Source of the DNA: Magicicada septendecula
Taxonomy: Eukaryota > Arthropoda > Insecta > Hemiptera > Cicadidae
Direction: 5' to 3'
NCBI GenBank assembly: GCA_034769895.1
Contig: JAWRYS010000731.1
Coordinates: 18,691-82,690, forward strand
Length of the DNA stretch: 64,000 nt
The notes under the pieces are model-generated. The model searched no databases. It was not told the DNA's origin and was given only the letters and a program-made list of their open reading frames with translations. This document shows, one piece after another, positions 45,549 through 60,692 of the stretch (the stretch's first letter is position 1; every line of letters starts with the position of its first letter). A program made the translations under genes and the position numbers.

Positions 45549-47053
45549 TTACATGTTTTTTGAATAAGAGGGTTTTTGGTAGTGCTGTTTCTGTTTACAG
45601 TATCTACTGATGTGTCCTAATTTCCCGCAGTTATAACATCTTCTTTCTCTACTCACGGTATCACTCGTATTCTGTTGAGGTTTCAGTTGATGATTCGATT
45701 TAGTTTGGTAGTGTGAAGTTTCAGGAATTCGAAATAGTCGCCTATCACGGTGTGTTCTTGTATCTGATACCAGGGGTTGTGTTTCATTTCTACGTTGTGT
45801 CTGGGGAAGTAACGCACGTCGGTTCTGATCTGAATACCATACGTTGGATGAGTGGATACAGCATTGTTCTAATTCTGCGAACATGTTGGGTCTATTGATA
45901 AGTGCTAACCGAGATCTCTCTTCCGGGGATAATCGTACCAAGATTGTTTCTACTAACTGCTGTTCGCTCCAGTTTACTTTCAGTAATAATGAAGATTCTC
46001 TTATTTCAGAGATATAGTGGGCGAGTCTCTCGTGAGCTCCTTGTACTCGAAGTACTGTGTTTCGTTTCAGTTCTTCGTAAATTCCCGTTGGAATAAAATG
46101 TCTTATCAGAGTTGTATGGAGTTCTTCTACTGGATGTTGTGAACTTAATGACTCCTGTACACGGTCCTTTAATGGTGGTCTACATTTGGGCAGAAGGACT
46201 TGCAATATTTGGCAATCACTTAGTTACTGTAAGTCTTTTATTTGTAACAGATATTTTATGAAAGCTAATAGTTTGGTGATACTCAATCCATCGGTGTATG
46301 GGATTTCTGATAAAATTTTTTCTACGGGGTGAGTTATCTTACCGTAGAGGTCCGTACTAAAGTTTACGTGAGATGTTATTCTAGGATGTCCCGATACTTG
46401 ATTTGTCATCGCTGAGGGTGGTAACGCATAATTATTGGTGAGATTGTGGTGGGCATTGGGAAGTGATGCTTCAGCTATCGGTAGGGTATTCATATTGCTA
46501 TTCAGCTCGCTTCTATTCTCGATACCTGGGGGGATTCGAAACTCACGGTAGTGGGTTGCTGTTCTAGGGTAGGTGATTGAAATGGGGAGATATATAATTT
46601 AGTCAGAGCTTCTTCAATTTCCTCCATTTTAAATGAGTCAGACTTTCTACATAATTCTCTTATTATTGTGGGTAATTGCTGTAATGCTTCATCAGCAAAT
46701 TTTTGCACATCTGGGGGAATTACAGTAGCTCCGGGCCAGTTTAATAAATTATTTATCCAATGGGTTAAATGTTCTATTCTCTGGGTGGTACGTAAGATTA
46801 TAGCGGGTGACTTCTCATCGTGCAGAGATTGTGATATTGAGGTCAGTTCCCTATACTTCGCATAACATGTTTCTCTTTCGCTATCAAGATCTATTTCGCT
46901 TAATCGACTTAACTGTGCGGGTGTATCTTGCCTGCTTTCGCGTAACGTTTTGCGTAGTTCCGCGACCATTACGTTCGCGTAAGGTAGTCCGCGCGATAGT
47001 GCTTCATAGCATAATTCATCTTTTAACAATAAATCTGGATTGAATTGAGACAT
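45549..47053 (-). pseudogene. gag: Gypsy B1 gag region
   Basis: It starts MSQFNPDLLLKDELCYEALS, with an alpha-helical N-terminal part. A capsid-like middle follows (LLPKCRPPLKDRVQESLSSQ, HFIPTGIYEELKRNTVLRVQ), and the C-terminal nucleocapsid carries one CCHC knuckle, CYNCGKLGHISRYC. A leader of about 0.74 kb separates it from the next LTR. The region is broken in about two places and pol lies just downstream. Confidence 0.8.
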
Positions 47054-47795
47054 GCTATTAATTTGCTAAATCTTATACACTACTTATTCTACATATACTA
47101 AACACTCTATTTTACTATCTTTAGGTTTAGTAAAATTTAAATACATGAGAGATATTTACAAATAGACGATACGAGAGAATCAAATCTCGCCTCAGAGAGA
47201 GGAGAGGAATCTCACACAGACATAATATATTTTAACCATATGTTGTTACTGGGCAAGGGGAGTCACGCGCTTTGTATTAGACAATAGGGGTAGGCAGTGT
47301 ATTGTCTGGATCGACGCTGCAGCTGATAACAATGGGGTTGTTTCCTACAGACTGTAACACGTTATTTGCCTGTCTACGATTGTCGTCAAACCGACAGGTT
47401 GGAGAATGACTTTTTGTACAGGAAAGAACCTGGGGTTACAACATTTAAATATCCTTACCCATATTATTTTGCGTTATAATAATAATAAAACTCTTTATCC
47501 TAATTTAGGATTTTACTTATTTAAATACGAGTTCTTATTCTGATTTGATCTCATAAGTTATTTTTATTTCTTACTATTAACCCTCAATTTTTTTTTTACT
47601 GGTTAATAGGGGTTAATATCTTACCTTTTTATTTATTTATACTTATTATCGTAGTTCCAAGTAGTCTTTATTATTTTACTTCACGCAAGAGGGAGAGATT
47701 TTAAATTAACAGGGTAGTTAAACTAGCAGAGTGAATAAATCTACAGAGTATTAAGTGACAATAGCAGAAGCAGAGCAGTGGCGCATTTTATAACG
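47054..47795 (-). other. Gypsy B1 leader (5' untranslated region)
   Basis: This is non-coding sequence between gag and the LTR that starts at 47796. The primer-binding site should lie at its right end. The sequence there, gcagtggcgcattttataac, does not match a tRNA end I can name. It repeats at about 54626-55367 and 62200-62941. Confidence 0.5.
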
Positions 47796-49812
47796 TCGGG
47801 ACGACATTATAATATCGGGAACCTGGTTAATTGGCTCAGGTCAATTAAACAGGCTGCCATAATATTCACAAACTCATAACTATCTGAAATATAAACAAAC
47901 ACTAAATAGGATCCCGTGAATTGAGGAATTTTTGACTGGGGTTTGGAGATTTATTCACTCACCTTTTTGGACCATGACATCTCTTTATTACATACTGTTT
48001 TAGCATCACAGAAGAAAATTAGTAATGTGTATACTAATGATAAAAATATTTGCGCATTTTGTACAATTGTAATTATTGTAAGACATGGGTGAACATAGCT
48101 TGTACTGTCCTCGGATCCGAGTTGTGTGTTCCGGTATATGATATTAAAAATAATAATCTTTACTTTGTGCCATCTGAAGAATGGGCTTATTTAACTTTAG
48201 CGTGTTATACTCATTAAACTTAACACATCTTATTACTTATCATGAAATTACAATTTTATGGTAATTAGGTCAGTCTTTTGTGTTTTACTTTACTCTTATG
48301 TTGTTATTTAAGTGTCTTCCGTATATTAGTTAAAGTTAAGTTCTGAACCACAGAAGTAGAACTTCCGTGTCACCTGTGTGTAACATATCCTCGGCGAATC
48401 GGGGCTTCTATCTGTCGTGCAGGGTGTATGGGAGATCTTCTGTCTATCGTGTGTTGGTGAAGTTTGGTGTCATTTTTAAAGATGAGTAGTCTGTCTCTTC
48501 TGTAGATTCTTGTGGTCTGTTTCTTTGTGGTAACTTTCACTAGTGTTCACATTGTTGTACCACACATATTGCTTATGGTTAACAGTTACATTCTAGAAGT
48601 TTAACATCACATTTAGGTGATGTTATGTATTTATAGAGATGTCATCGCCGCACACTCAAGTCATTCACAACATTCACATCATCCGGTAATTACGTAAGTT
48701 TTACGTAGTCTACATGTTTAATATTTTCTAGCGGTCTACATAATGTGCTGTATGCTGTATCACCAGGGGAGTCTCTGATTCAACTGGACTAACTAACTAT
48801 AGGGGTAATGGGGCTGTCCGCGCGTGGGTAGTTTCTCAGCGCGAAAAGTAGTTCTTAATTATTTTCCTTTAATTTGCTTACAATTTAATTACATCACTCT
48901 ATACTTTTATTATTCTTTTTTATGTAACGCGAGGCTGTTATGGATTTATTGAGTTTCTTAAATCTAATTTTATTAACTGATATATCGGCAAATCGGCATG
49001 TTACTACCGGTTTGGGGCATAGAGAAAGGGTTCTATAGTACTATTAAATTATTTTAGTATTATAATTTTTTTTTTATTGTGGGATTTAGGCATATTAAAT
49101 CGTCATATACTCCTCCACTTAAAGAAGACACAGGGTCAGGGACTGATGTGTTTTCAGCGGGGAAATAGATCAGAATTGCACTGGGAGTTAGCTCGGATTT
49201 TCCATGTGAAATTCCTTTCTCTCTTTAAGCAATTTCCTCATGAGGTACATGAATCATTCTCAATTTACTATTTACTATTAGCAAGAGATACAATACCATA
49301 TTAATTAATACTTAAAATACATAAAATTCAAAGTTCATAAAATACATAGAATGCACAAAATTCATCTTAATTCTACTACTTAATACTACTACCGGTTTTT
49401 TGTTTAGCTTTTTGTTGCTCTTTTCGCGGAGTTACTCTTCACAGAGTATGTTTCACATCCTTACTGTGTTTCCATTTCTCTTTCAAGGGTTTCGTTGAAT
49501 CGTGGTTGACGAATCATTTTATTTTAGTACTGTATTCCTTTTAGTACTTTGATTAGTAGGGTGTGTGTGTCGTATGGTATGGTATAGTATAGTACATATA
49601 AGTACAGTTAAGTACAGTAAGGTGATTAAAGTACTGGTAAAGTAACATTACTTATATTTTGTGTCAGCTGACTTCTCACTGCTTATTCTTTCTCGGTGAA
49701 CAGGATCTAAGGTTAATCAGGCCTCATTCCTATTTATACGATTTGGTAATTAAGTAGTGACTCAATTACAATATAGCAAATATATGTCTTAATACATCTA
49801 TCCTTTTCTACT

Positions 49813-52800
49813 TCATTTCTTTTCTTGCTCACTAGTATGTTTATTTCCGTGATAATATTTTATCTGGGAAACATGACTTCTACGTACATAATTATCCGTA
49901 GTGGGTTCATACAGTGCTACGGTTACGGGAGTTAAGGATTTGTAAATCTTGTAAGGGCCACACCATCGGTAAGATAGTTTGGATGTGGTCTTATCAACTG
50001 CACTACTCGTCGGGTGAGTTTTGTACATCACTAAGTCTCCGACTTGATACTTTATTTCTTTACTATCCCGCTCGTGATATTTTCGCGATTTTCTCAAGTT
50101 CACTCTTAAGTTAGCGCGAACTTCGTTCCATATCTTTTTTATATTTTTACCACTGATTTCGCGGGGTAGCAATTCATGTATTTTCCACTTTGTGGATAAT
50201 GGGTGATTCGGTTTATATTTATACAACAAATCAAAGGGTGTCGATTTATGTCCTTCATGATATGCTGAGTTGAAGGCAAATTGTATCCAGGATAGGTTCT
50301 GGTCCCAAGATGTTTGGTCGTTTGCATGGTAGGCTATTAAAGCGGATTTTAGGTTTCGCAAATACCTTTCAGCTATATTACCTTGTGTACGATACTCTGT
50401 GACGGTAATGTGGTCTATGCCTAATCTGAAACACATGTCCTTGAATTCTTTGGACTTAAACTGGGGTCCGTTATCTGACACTAGATGTACTGGCGTACCG
50501 AAGTCTTTAAATAATCTATCTTGCAAAATCTTCACTGTGGTAGATGCTAACGCTCGTCGCATGGGATACATCCAGATGAATTTGGTAAATGAGTCTACAC
50601 AAATGAATAGCATGGTATTACCTGATTTTGAACGTGGGTAGGGGCCAGAAAAGTCTAAGTAAATTTTTGAAAAGGGTGTCGTGGGAGTCTCCGAGATTAA
50701 TTTACCTATGTGGCTGTTTCTCACTGGCTTGCTCAGTGCACACAACTTACACTGTTTTACGAATTTAGTTATCTCGCTGTTCATATTTTCCCAATGATAT
50801 TCTTTTCGAATACGATGTATAGTTTTATTTATTCCCATATGTGCTCCAATGGTGGATGAGTGGTAGTATTCCATAAGCATTGGTTTAATAATATCCGGGG
50901 CAATTATTCTCAAGGACTTTCCATTAGCTACTTTATAACATAATACTCTCTTACTCAATATATATTTCTCTGAATTATCTCCTTTATCTATATGTTCTAT
51001 TATTTTATTTAAATACGGATCTTGTTGTTGATACTGAGCTATATCAGTAAATGCCAGTGGGAATTCAGTAATTAGCGTATTGATTATCGATGTTTCACCA
51101 CTTTCCTTATTTTCGGATATTTTATTAGGCGGCTGGAACATACAGGACAGTGTATCGGCAACTACATTTTGGGTGCCACGAATGTGTTGTACCTTAAACT
51201 TGTAACAATTTAATCTCAATACCCATCTTCCGATACGACCTAACTGTTTAGGGTGATTTAATAACCAAGATAAGGCTTGATTATCAGTTTCTAACAGAAA
51301 TTCTTTATGTTCTAAAAAAGGGTTTAAATTTCTCAAATGCGAATACTACGGCTAAACATTCTAATTCATATGCGGAGAATTTCTTTTCCTGGTCGGTTAG
51401 AGTTCGCGAGGCATAACTGATCAGTAATCTAGAATTATCTACTTCCTGATATATTACTGCTCCTAGTGCTACACTTGATCTGTCAGTCTGTACTACAAAT
51501 GGTTTAGTGAAATCAGCTAATTGTAATACTGGGGGTGATATTATGCTTTCTTTCAGTGTTTCAAATGCAGATTGGTGTTGTGGGGTCCATTCAAATTTCG
51601 CTCCTTTTTTCCTTAACGCGTTCAATGGTGCTGCTATATCAGCTAGGTGAGGGATATACTTGTGGAAGTAATTTGTCATTCCCAAAAATCGGGCTATTCC
51701 TTTCATATCCCGTGGTGGTAAAAATTCTCTGATAGCACGGGTGCGTTCTGGGTCTATGCTTACCATTCCGTCGGCCGATACTATGTGACCTAAAAATGAA
51801 AATTGTTTAACAGCAAAATTTACTTTACTCGGGTTTACTGTTAATCCGGCTTTCTTTAATCATGATAATACTTCACGTAAATGATGAAGATGTTGATCCA
51901 TAGATTCGCTGTAGATTACTATGTCATCTAGGTAGAGATATACAAATTTAAATTTTACGTCGTGGAATATTTTCTCTAACAATCGGCTACATACAGAACT
52001 TCCTTGGGATATTCCAATGGGTACTCTAGTAAATTGGTACAGATTGAATGGGATGGCGAAGGCGGTTAGGTGTTTGGATTCTTCCGATAGCGGTATTTGA
52101 TGAAATGCTTGATTGAGGTCCATTATGATGAAAACTTTAGCTTTTGTAAAGTAATGGAATGCGCTGTGGATGTCGGGGAGTGATATGGACTCGAATTCTA
52201 TCCTTTTATTTAATTGTCTATAGTCCACAACTAATCTATGTTTATCGGTGCCTTTAGGTACTAAAAACGCAGGTGATGAATACGGTGAAGTGGAAGGTTC
52301 TATGACTTGTTGTTCTAACAATTTATTGATTTGATTTCTCATTATTTCCATTTTTGGTGGAGATAATTTGTATGGGTGCAGTCGTATTACTTTGTTGTCA
52401 CTCAGGTTGATCTTGTACTCTATAAGATTCGTTAATCCTAATTTTGGGGTGAGGACGGTGGAAAATTCTATTATTAGTTTTTGTATTTTCAGTCTATCTT
52501 TACTTTCTAAATGATCTAATGGAGACTCGTGGTGTTCTAGGTGCATTGCAGAAGTTTCCATATCTCCACTGTTATTTATTTCAGAATCAAAATTATATTT
52601 TTGAGTACGGTCAAATCTAACATAATACTGCTAATCGTACATGTCAAGAATTATACCTGTTTTACTGATAAAGTCCGCTCCTAATATTAAGTTTGGTCCT
52701 AATTCGTCAGATACTAACACTGGAAAATACCACGTTAAATTTTTAATTTTTAGTTTAATCGTAACGCTGAGTTTTATGATTAAGTTTTGTTTGTTAGCGG

Positions 52801-53080
52801 TAGTGCATTTTATGTTCACCGGTTGACTACGTTTAACAAGGTTGTGTTTAGCTAATGTATCGGCTAGCTGTTGGCTGATTAAGCTCCGTGTCGATCCAGA
52901 ATCAATTAATCCTAGTGTGGTAGTAACGCCAAGGTCTACTTGTATGTATGGTAATTGACACATACTGGACTTGCATGTAGTAATTGAGTTGCATTTATTG
53001 ATAAATCTCTCTACGTAGGGGTCTAATTTAAAAAAATTTTTTTTTTTTCTTTTTTGTACTCCCGGGTTTTACCTATTTTC
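49813..53080 (-). pseudogene. pol: Gypsy B2 pol region
   Basis: Protease, RT, RNase H and integrase are as in B1. The RT here is open further, so that the YLDD catalytic motif (FVYLYLDDIVIYSE) is in the same frame as the fingers and palm. The integrase D, D, E residues and zinc ligands are all present. A few breaks are shared with the other units. Confidence 0.85.
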
Positions 53081-53120
53081 ACGATGCTGCGGAAGACACA
53101 GGATTTCGGATCTCCCTGCC

Positions 53121-54625
53121 TTACATGTTTTTTGAATAAGAGGGTTTTTGGTAGTGCTGTTTCTGTTTACAGTATCTACTGATGTGTCCTAATTTCCCGC
53201 AGTTATAACATCTTCTTTCTCTACTCACGGTATCACTCGTATTCTGTTGAGGTTTCAGTTGATGATTCGATTTAGTTTGGTAGTGTGAAGTTTCAGGAAT
53301 TCGAAATAGTCGCCTATCACGGTGTGTTCTTGTATCTGATACCAGGGGTTGTGTTTCATTTCTACGTTGTGTCTGGGGAAGTAACGCACGTCGGTTCTGA
53401 TCTGAATACCATACGTTGGATGAGTGGATACAGCATTGTTCTAATTCTGCGAACATGTTGGGTCTATTGATAAGTGCTAACCGAGATCTCTCTTCCGGGG
53501 ATAATCGTACCAAGATTGTTTCTACTAACTGCTGTTCGCTCCAGTTTACTTTCAGTAATAATGAAGATTCTCTTATTTCAGAGATATAGTGGGCGAGTCT
53601 CTCGTGAGCTCCTTGTACTCGAAGTACTGTGTTTCGTTTCAGTTCTTCGTAAATTCCCGTTGGAATAAAATGTCTTATCAGAGTTGTATGGAGTTCTTCT
53701 ACTGGATGTTGTGAACTTAATGACTCCTGTACACGGTCCTTTAATGGTGGTCTACATTTGGGCAGAAGGACTTGCAATATTTGGCAATCACTTAGTTACT
53801 GTAAGTCTTTTATTTGTAACAGATATTTTATGAAAGCTAATAGTTTGGTGATACTCAATCCATCGGTGTATGGGATTTCTGATAAAATTTTTTCTACGGG
53901 GTGAGTTATCTTTCCGTAGAGGTCCGTACTAAAGTTTACGTGAGATGTTATTCTAGGATGTCCCGATACTTGATTTGTCATCGCTGAGGGTGGTAACGCA
54001 TAATTATTGGTGAGATTGTGGTGGGCATTGGGAAGTGATGCTTCAGCTATCGGTAGGGTATTCATATTGCTATTCAGCTCGCTTCTATTCTCGATACCTG
54101 GGGGGATTCGAAACTCACGGTAGTGGGTTGCTGTTCTAGGGTAGGTGATTGAAATGGGGAGATATATAATTTAGTCAGAGCTTCTTCAATTTCCTCCATT
54201 TTAAATGAGTCAGACTTTCTACATACTTCTCTTATTATTGTGGGTAATTGCTGTAATGCTTCATCAGCAAATTTTTGCACATCTGGGGGAATTACAGTAG
54301 CTCCGGGCCAGTTTAATAAATTATTTATCCAATGGGTTAAATGTTCTATTCTCTGGGTGGTACGTAAGATTATAGCGGGTGACTTCTCATCGTGCAGAGA
54401 TTGTGATATTGAGGTCAGTTCCCTATACTTCGCATAACATGTTTCTCTTTCGCTATCAAGATCTATTTCGCTTAATCGACTTAACTGTGCGGGTGTATCT
54501 TGCCTGCTTTCGCGTAACGTTTTGCGTAGTTCCGCGACCATTACGTTCGCGTAAGGTAGTCCGCGCGATAGTGCTTCATAGCATAATTCATCTTTTAACA
54601 ATAAATCTGGATTGAATTGAGACAT
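53121..54625 (-). pseudogene. gag: Gypsy B2 gag region
   Basis: It is nearly identical to B1 gag: MSQFNPDLLL start, capsid-like middle, and CYNCGKLGHISRYC knuckle. It has the same few breaks as B1, which marks it as a copy of an already broken gene. Confidence 0.8.
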
Positions 54626-57384
54626 GCTATTAATTTGCTAAATCTTATACACTACTTATTCTACATATACTAAACACTCTATTTTACTATCTTTAGGTTT
54701 AGTAAAATTTAAATACATGAGAGATATTTACAAATAGACGATACGAGAGAATCAAATCTCGCCTCAGAGAGAGGAGAGGAATCTCACACAGACATAATAT
54801 ATTTTAACCATATGTTGTTACTGGGCAAGGGGAGTCACGCGCTTTGTATTAGACAATAGGGGTAGGCAGTGTATTGTCTGGATCGACGCTGCAGCTGATA
54901 ACAATGGGGTTGTTTCCTACAGACTGTAACACGTTATTTGCCTGTCTACGATTGTCGTCAAACCGACAGGTTGGAGAATGACTTTTTGTACAGGAAAGAA
55001 CCTGGGGTTACAACATTTAAATATCCTTACCCATATTATTTTGCGTTATAATAATAATAAAACTCTTTATCCTAATTTAGGATTTTACTTATTTAAATAC
55101 GAGTTCTTATTCTGATTTGATCTCATAAGTTATTTTTATTTCTTACTATTAACCCTCAATTTTTTTTTTACTGGTTAATAGGGGTTAATATCTTACCTTT
55201 TTATTTATTTATACTTATTATCGTAGTTCCAAGTAGTCTTTATTATTTTACTTCACGCAAGAGGGAGAGATTTTAAATTAACAGGGTAGTTAAACTAGCA
55301 GAGTGAATAAATCTACAGAGTATTAAGTGACAATAGCAGAAGCAGAGCAGTGGCGCATTTTATAACGTCGGGACGACATTATAATATCGGGAACCTGGTT
55401 AATTGGCTCAGGTCAATTAAACAGGCTGCCATAATATTCACAAACTCATAACTATCTGAAATATAAACAAACACTAAATAGGATCCCGTGAATTGAGGAA
55501 TTTTTGACTGGGGTTTGGAGATTTATTCACTCACCTTTTTGGACCATGACATCTCTTTATTACATACTGTTTTAGCATCACAGAAGAAAATTAGTAATGT
55601 GTATACTAATGATAAAAATATTTGCGCATTTTGTACAATTGTAATTATTGTAAGACATGGGTGAACATAGCTTGTACTGTCCTCGGATCCGAGTTGTGTG
55701 TTCCGGTATATGATATTAAAAATAATAATCTTTACTTTGTGCCATCTGAAGAATGGGCTTATTTAACTTTAGCGTGTTATACTCATTAAACTTAACACAT
55801 CTTATTACTTATCATGAAATTACAATTTTATGGTAATTAGGTCAGTCTTTTGTGTTTTACTTTACTCTTATGTTGTTATTTAAGTGTCTTCCGTATATTA
55901 GTTAAAGTTAAGTTCTGAACCACAGAAGTAGAACTTCCGTGTCACCTGTGTGTAACATATCCTCGGCGAATCGGGGCTTCTATCTGTCGTGCAGGGTGTA
56001 TGGGAGATCTTCTGTCTATCGTGTGTTGGTGAAGTTTGGTGTCATTTTTAAAGATGAGTAGTCTGTCTCTTCTGTAGATTCTTGTGGTCTGTTTCTTTGT
56101 GGTAACTTTCACTAGTGTTCACATTGTTGTACCACACATATTGCTTATGGTTAACAGTTACATTCTAGAAGTTTAACATCACATTTAGGTGATGTTATGT
56201 ATTTATAGAGATGTCATCGCCGCACACTCAAGTCATTCACAACATTCACATCATCCGGTAATTACGTAAGTTTTACGTAGTCTACATGTTTAATATTTTC
56301 TAGCGGTCTACATAATGTGCTGTATGCTGTATCACCAGGGGAGTCTCTGATTCAACTGGACTAACTAACTATAGGGGTAATGGGGCTGTCCGCGCGTGGG
56401 TAGTTTCTCAGCGCGAAAAGTAGTTCTTAATTATTTTCCTTTAATTTGCTTACAATTTAATTACATCACTCTATACTTTTATTATTCTTTTTTATGTAAC
56501 GCGAGGCTGTTATGGATTTATTGAGTTTCTTAAATCTAATTTTATTAACTGATATATCGGCAAATCGGCATGTTACTACCGGTTTGGGGCATAGAGAAAG
56601 GGTTCTATAGTACTATTAAATTATTTTAGTATTATAATTTTTTTTTTATTGTGGGATTTAGGCATATTAAATCGTCATATACTCCTCCACTTAAAGAAGA
56701 CACAGGGTCAGGGACTGATGTGTTTTCAGCGGGGAAATAGATCAGAATTGCACTGGGAGTTAGCTCGGATTTTCCATGTGAAATTCCTTTCTCTCTTTAA
56801 GCAATTTCCTCATGAGGTACATGAATCATTCTCAATTTACTATTTACTATTAGCAAGAGATACAATACCATATTAATTAATACTTAAAATACATAAAATT
56901 CAAAGTTCATAAAATACATAGAATGCACAAAATTCATCTTAATTCTACTACTTAATACTACTACCGGTTTTTTGTTTAGCTTTTTGTTGCTCTTTTCGCG
57001 GAGTTACTCTTCACAGAGTATGTTTCACATCCTTACTGTGTTTCCATTTCTCTTTCAAGGGTTTCGTTGAATCGTGGTTGACGAATCATTTTATTTTAGT
57101 ACTGTATTCCTTTTAGTACTTTGATTAGTAGGGTGTGTGTGTCGTATGGTATGGTATAGTATAGTACATATAAGTACAGTTAAGTACAGTAAGGTGATTA
57201 AAGTACTGGTAAAGTAACATTACTTATATTTTGTGTCAGCTGACTTCTCACTGCTTATTCTTTCTCGGTGAACAGGATCTAAGGTTAATCAGGCCTCATT
57301 CCTATTTATACGATTTGGTAATTAAGTAGTGACTCAATTACAATATAGCAAATATATGTCTTAATACATCTATCCTTTTCTACT

Positions 57385-60300
57385 TCATTTCTTTTCTTGC
57401 TCACTAGTATGTTTATTTCCGTGATAATATTTTATCTGGGAAACATGACTTCTACGTACATAATTATCCGTAGTGGGTTCATACAGTGCTACGGTTACGG
57501 GAGTTAAGGATTTGTAAATCTTGTAAGGGCCACACCATCGGTAAGATAGTTTGGATGTGGTCTTATCAACTGCACTACTCGTCGGGTGAGTTTTGTACAT
57601 CACTAAGTCTCCGACTTGATACTTTATTTCTTTACTATCCCGCTCGTGATATTTTCGCGATTTTCTCAAGTTCACTCTTAAGTTAGCGCGAACTTCGTTC
57701 CATATCTTTTTTATATTTTTACCACTGATTTCGCGGGGTAGCAATTCATGTATTTTCCACTTTGTGGATAATGGGTGATTCGGTTTATATTTATACAACA
57801 AATCAAAGGGTGTCGATTTATGTCCTTCATGATATGCTGAGTTGAAGGCAAATTGTATCCAGGATAGGTTCTGGTCCCAAGATGTTTGGTCGTTTGCATG
57901 GTAGGCTATTAAAGCGGATTTTAGGTTTCGCAAATACCTTTCAGCTATATTACCTTGTGTACGATACTCTGTGACGGTAATGTGGTCTATGCCTAATCTG
58001 AAACACATGTCCTTGAATTCTTTGGACTTAAACTGGGGTCCGTTATCTGACACTAGATGTACTGGCGTACCGAAGTCTTTAAATAATCTATCTTGCAAAA
58101 TCTTCACTGTGGTAGATGCTAACGCTCGTCGCATGGGATACATCCAGATGAATTTGGTAAATGAGTCTACACAAATGAATAGCATGGTATTACCTGATTT
58201 TGAACGTGGGTAGGGGCCAGAAAAGTCTAAGTAAATTTTTGAAAAGGGTGTCGTGGGAGTCTCCGAGATTAATTTACCTATGTGGCTGTTTCTCACTGGC
58301 TTGCTCAGTGCACACAACTTACACTGTTTTACGAATTTAGTTATCTCGCTGTTCATATTTTCCCAATGATATTCTTTTCGAATACGATGTATAGTTTTAT
58401 TTATTCCCATATGTGCTCCAATGGTGGATGAGTGGTAGTATTCCATAAGCATTGGTTTAATAATATCCGGGGCAATTATTCTCAAGGACTTTCCATTAGC
58501 TACTTTATAACATAATACTCTCTTACTCAATATATATTTCTCTGAATTATCTCCTTTATCTATATGTTCTATTATTTTATTTAAATACGGATCTTGTTGT
58601 TGATACTGAGCTATATCAGTAAATGCCAGTGGGAATTCAGTAATTAGCGTATTGATTATCGATGTTTCACCACTTTCCTTATTTTCGGATATTTTATTAG
58701 GCGGCTGGAACATACAGGACAGTGTATCGGCAACTACATTTTGGGTGCCACGAATGTGTTGTACCTTAAACTTGTAACAATTTAATCTCAATACCCATCT
58801 TCCGATACGACCTAACTGTTTAGGGTGATTTAATAACCAAGATAAGGCTTGATTATCAGTTTCTAACAGAAATTCTTTATGTTCTAAAAAAGGGTTTAAA
58901 TTTCTCAAATGCGAATACTACGGCTAAACATTCTAATTCATATGCGGAGAATTTCTTTTCCTGGTCGGTTAGAGTTCGCGAGGCATAACTGATCAGTAAT
59001 CTAGAATTATCTACTTCCTGATATATTACTGCTCCTAGTGCTACACTTGATCTGTCAGTCTGTACTACAAATGGTTTAGTGAAATCAGCTAATTGTAATA
59101 CTGGGGGTGATATTATGCTTTCTTTCAGTGTTTCAAATGCAGATTGGTGTTGTGGGGTCCATTCAAATTTCGCTCCTTTTTTCCTTAACGCGTTCAATGG
59201 TGCTGCTATATCAGCTAGGTGAGGGATATACTTGTGGAAGTAATTTGTCATTCCCAAAAATCGGGCTATTCCTTTCATATCCCGTGGTGGTAAAAATTCT
59301 CTGATAGCACGGGTGCGTTCTGGGTCTATGCTTACCATTCCGTCGGCCGATACTATGTGACCTAAAAATGAAAATTGTTTAACAGCAAAATTTACTTTAC
59401 TCGGGTTTACTGTTAATCCGGCTTTCTTTAATCATGATAATACTTCACGTAAATGATGAAGATGTTGATCCATAGATTCGCTGTAGATTACTATGTCATC
59501 TAGGTAGAGATATACAAATTTAAATTTTACGTCGTGGAATATTTTCTCTAACAATCGGCTACATACAGAACTTCCTTGGGATATTCCAATGGGTACTCTA
59601 GTAAATTGGTACAGATTGAATGGGATGGCGAAGGCGGTTAGGTGTTTGGATTCTTCCGATAGCGGTATTTGATGAAATGCTTGATTGAGGTCCATTATGA
59701 TGAAAACTTTAGCTTTTGTAAAGTAATGGAATGCGCTGTGGATGTCGGGGAGTGATATGGACTCGAATTCTATCCTTTTATTTAATTGTCTATAGTCCAC
59801 AACTAATCTATGTTTATCGGTGCCTTTAGGTACTAAAAACGCAGGTGATGAATACGGTGAAGTGGAAGGTTCTATGACTTGTTGTTCTAACAATTTATTG
59901 ATTTGATTTCTCATTATTTCCATTTTTGGTGGAGATAATTTGTATGGGTGCAGTCGTATTACTTTGTTGTCACTCAGGTTGATCTTGTACTCTATAAGAT
60001 TCGTTAATCCTAATTTTGGGGTGAGGACGGTGGAAAATTCTATTATTAGTTTTTGTATTTTCAGTCTATCTTTACTTTCTAAATGATCTAATGGAGACTC
60101 GTGGTGTTCTAGGTGCATTGCAGAAGTTTCCATATCTCCACTGTTATTTATTTCAGAATCAAAATTATATTTTTGAGTACGGTCAAATCTAACATAATAC
60201 TGCTAATCGTACATGTCAAGAATTATACCTGTTTTACTGATAAAGTCCGCTCCTAATATTAAGTTTGGTCCTAATTCGTCAGATACTAACACTGGAAAAT

Positions 60301-60652
60301 ACCACGTTAAATTTTTAATTTTTAGTTTAATCGTAACGCTGAGTTTTATGATTAAGTTTTGTTTGTTAGCGGTAGTGCATTTTATGTTCACCGGTTGACT
60401 ACGTTTAACAAGGTTGTGTTTAGCTAATGTATCGGCTAGCTGTTGGCTGATTAAGCTCCGTGTCGATCCAGAATCAATTAATCCTAGTGTGGTAGTAACG
60501 CCAAGGTCTACTTGTATGTATGGTAATTGACACATACTGGACTTGCATGTAGTAATTGAGTTGCATTTATTGATAAATCTCTCTACGTAGGGGTCTAATT
60601 TAAAAAAATTTTTTTTTTTTCTTTTTTGTACTCCCGGGTTTTACCTATTTTC
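57385..60652 (-). pseudogene. pol: Gypsy B3 pol region
   Basis: It matches B2 pol in every motif examined: LIDSGSTRS protease, YLDD RT, VVQTDRSS RNase H, and integrase with YLDFSGPYP, LVSDNGPQF and NIAERYLRN. It is broken in the same few places. Confidence 0.85.
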
Positions 60653-60692
60653 ACGATGCTGCGGAAGACACAGGATTTCGGATCTCCCTGCC

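Larger units (their letters stand above)
47796..55367 (-). mobile_element. Gypsy B2 unit
   Basis: A full repeat unit: shared LTR from 47796, pol at about 49813-52963, gag at about 53121-54625 with the CCHC knuckle, and leader 54626-55367. It differs from B1 by a small number of substitutions and a 4-bp insertion near the LTR end, and from B3 by almost nothing. Confidence 0.9.
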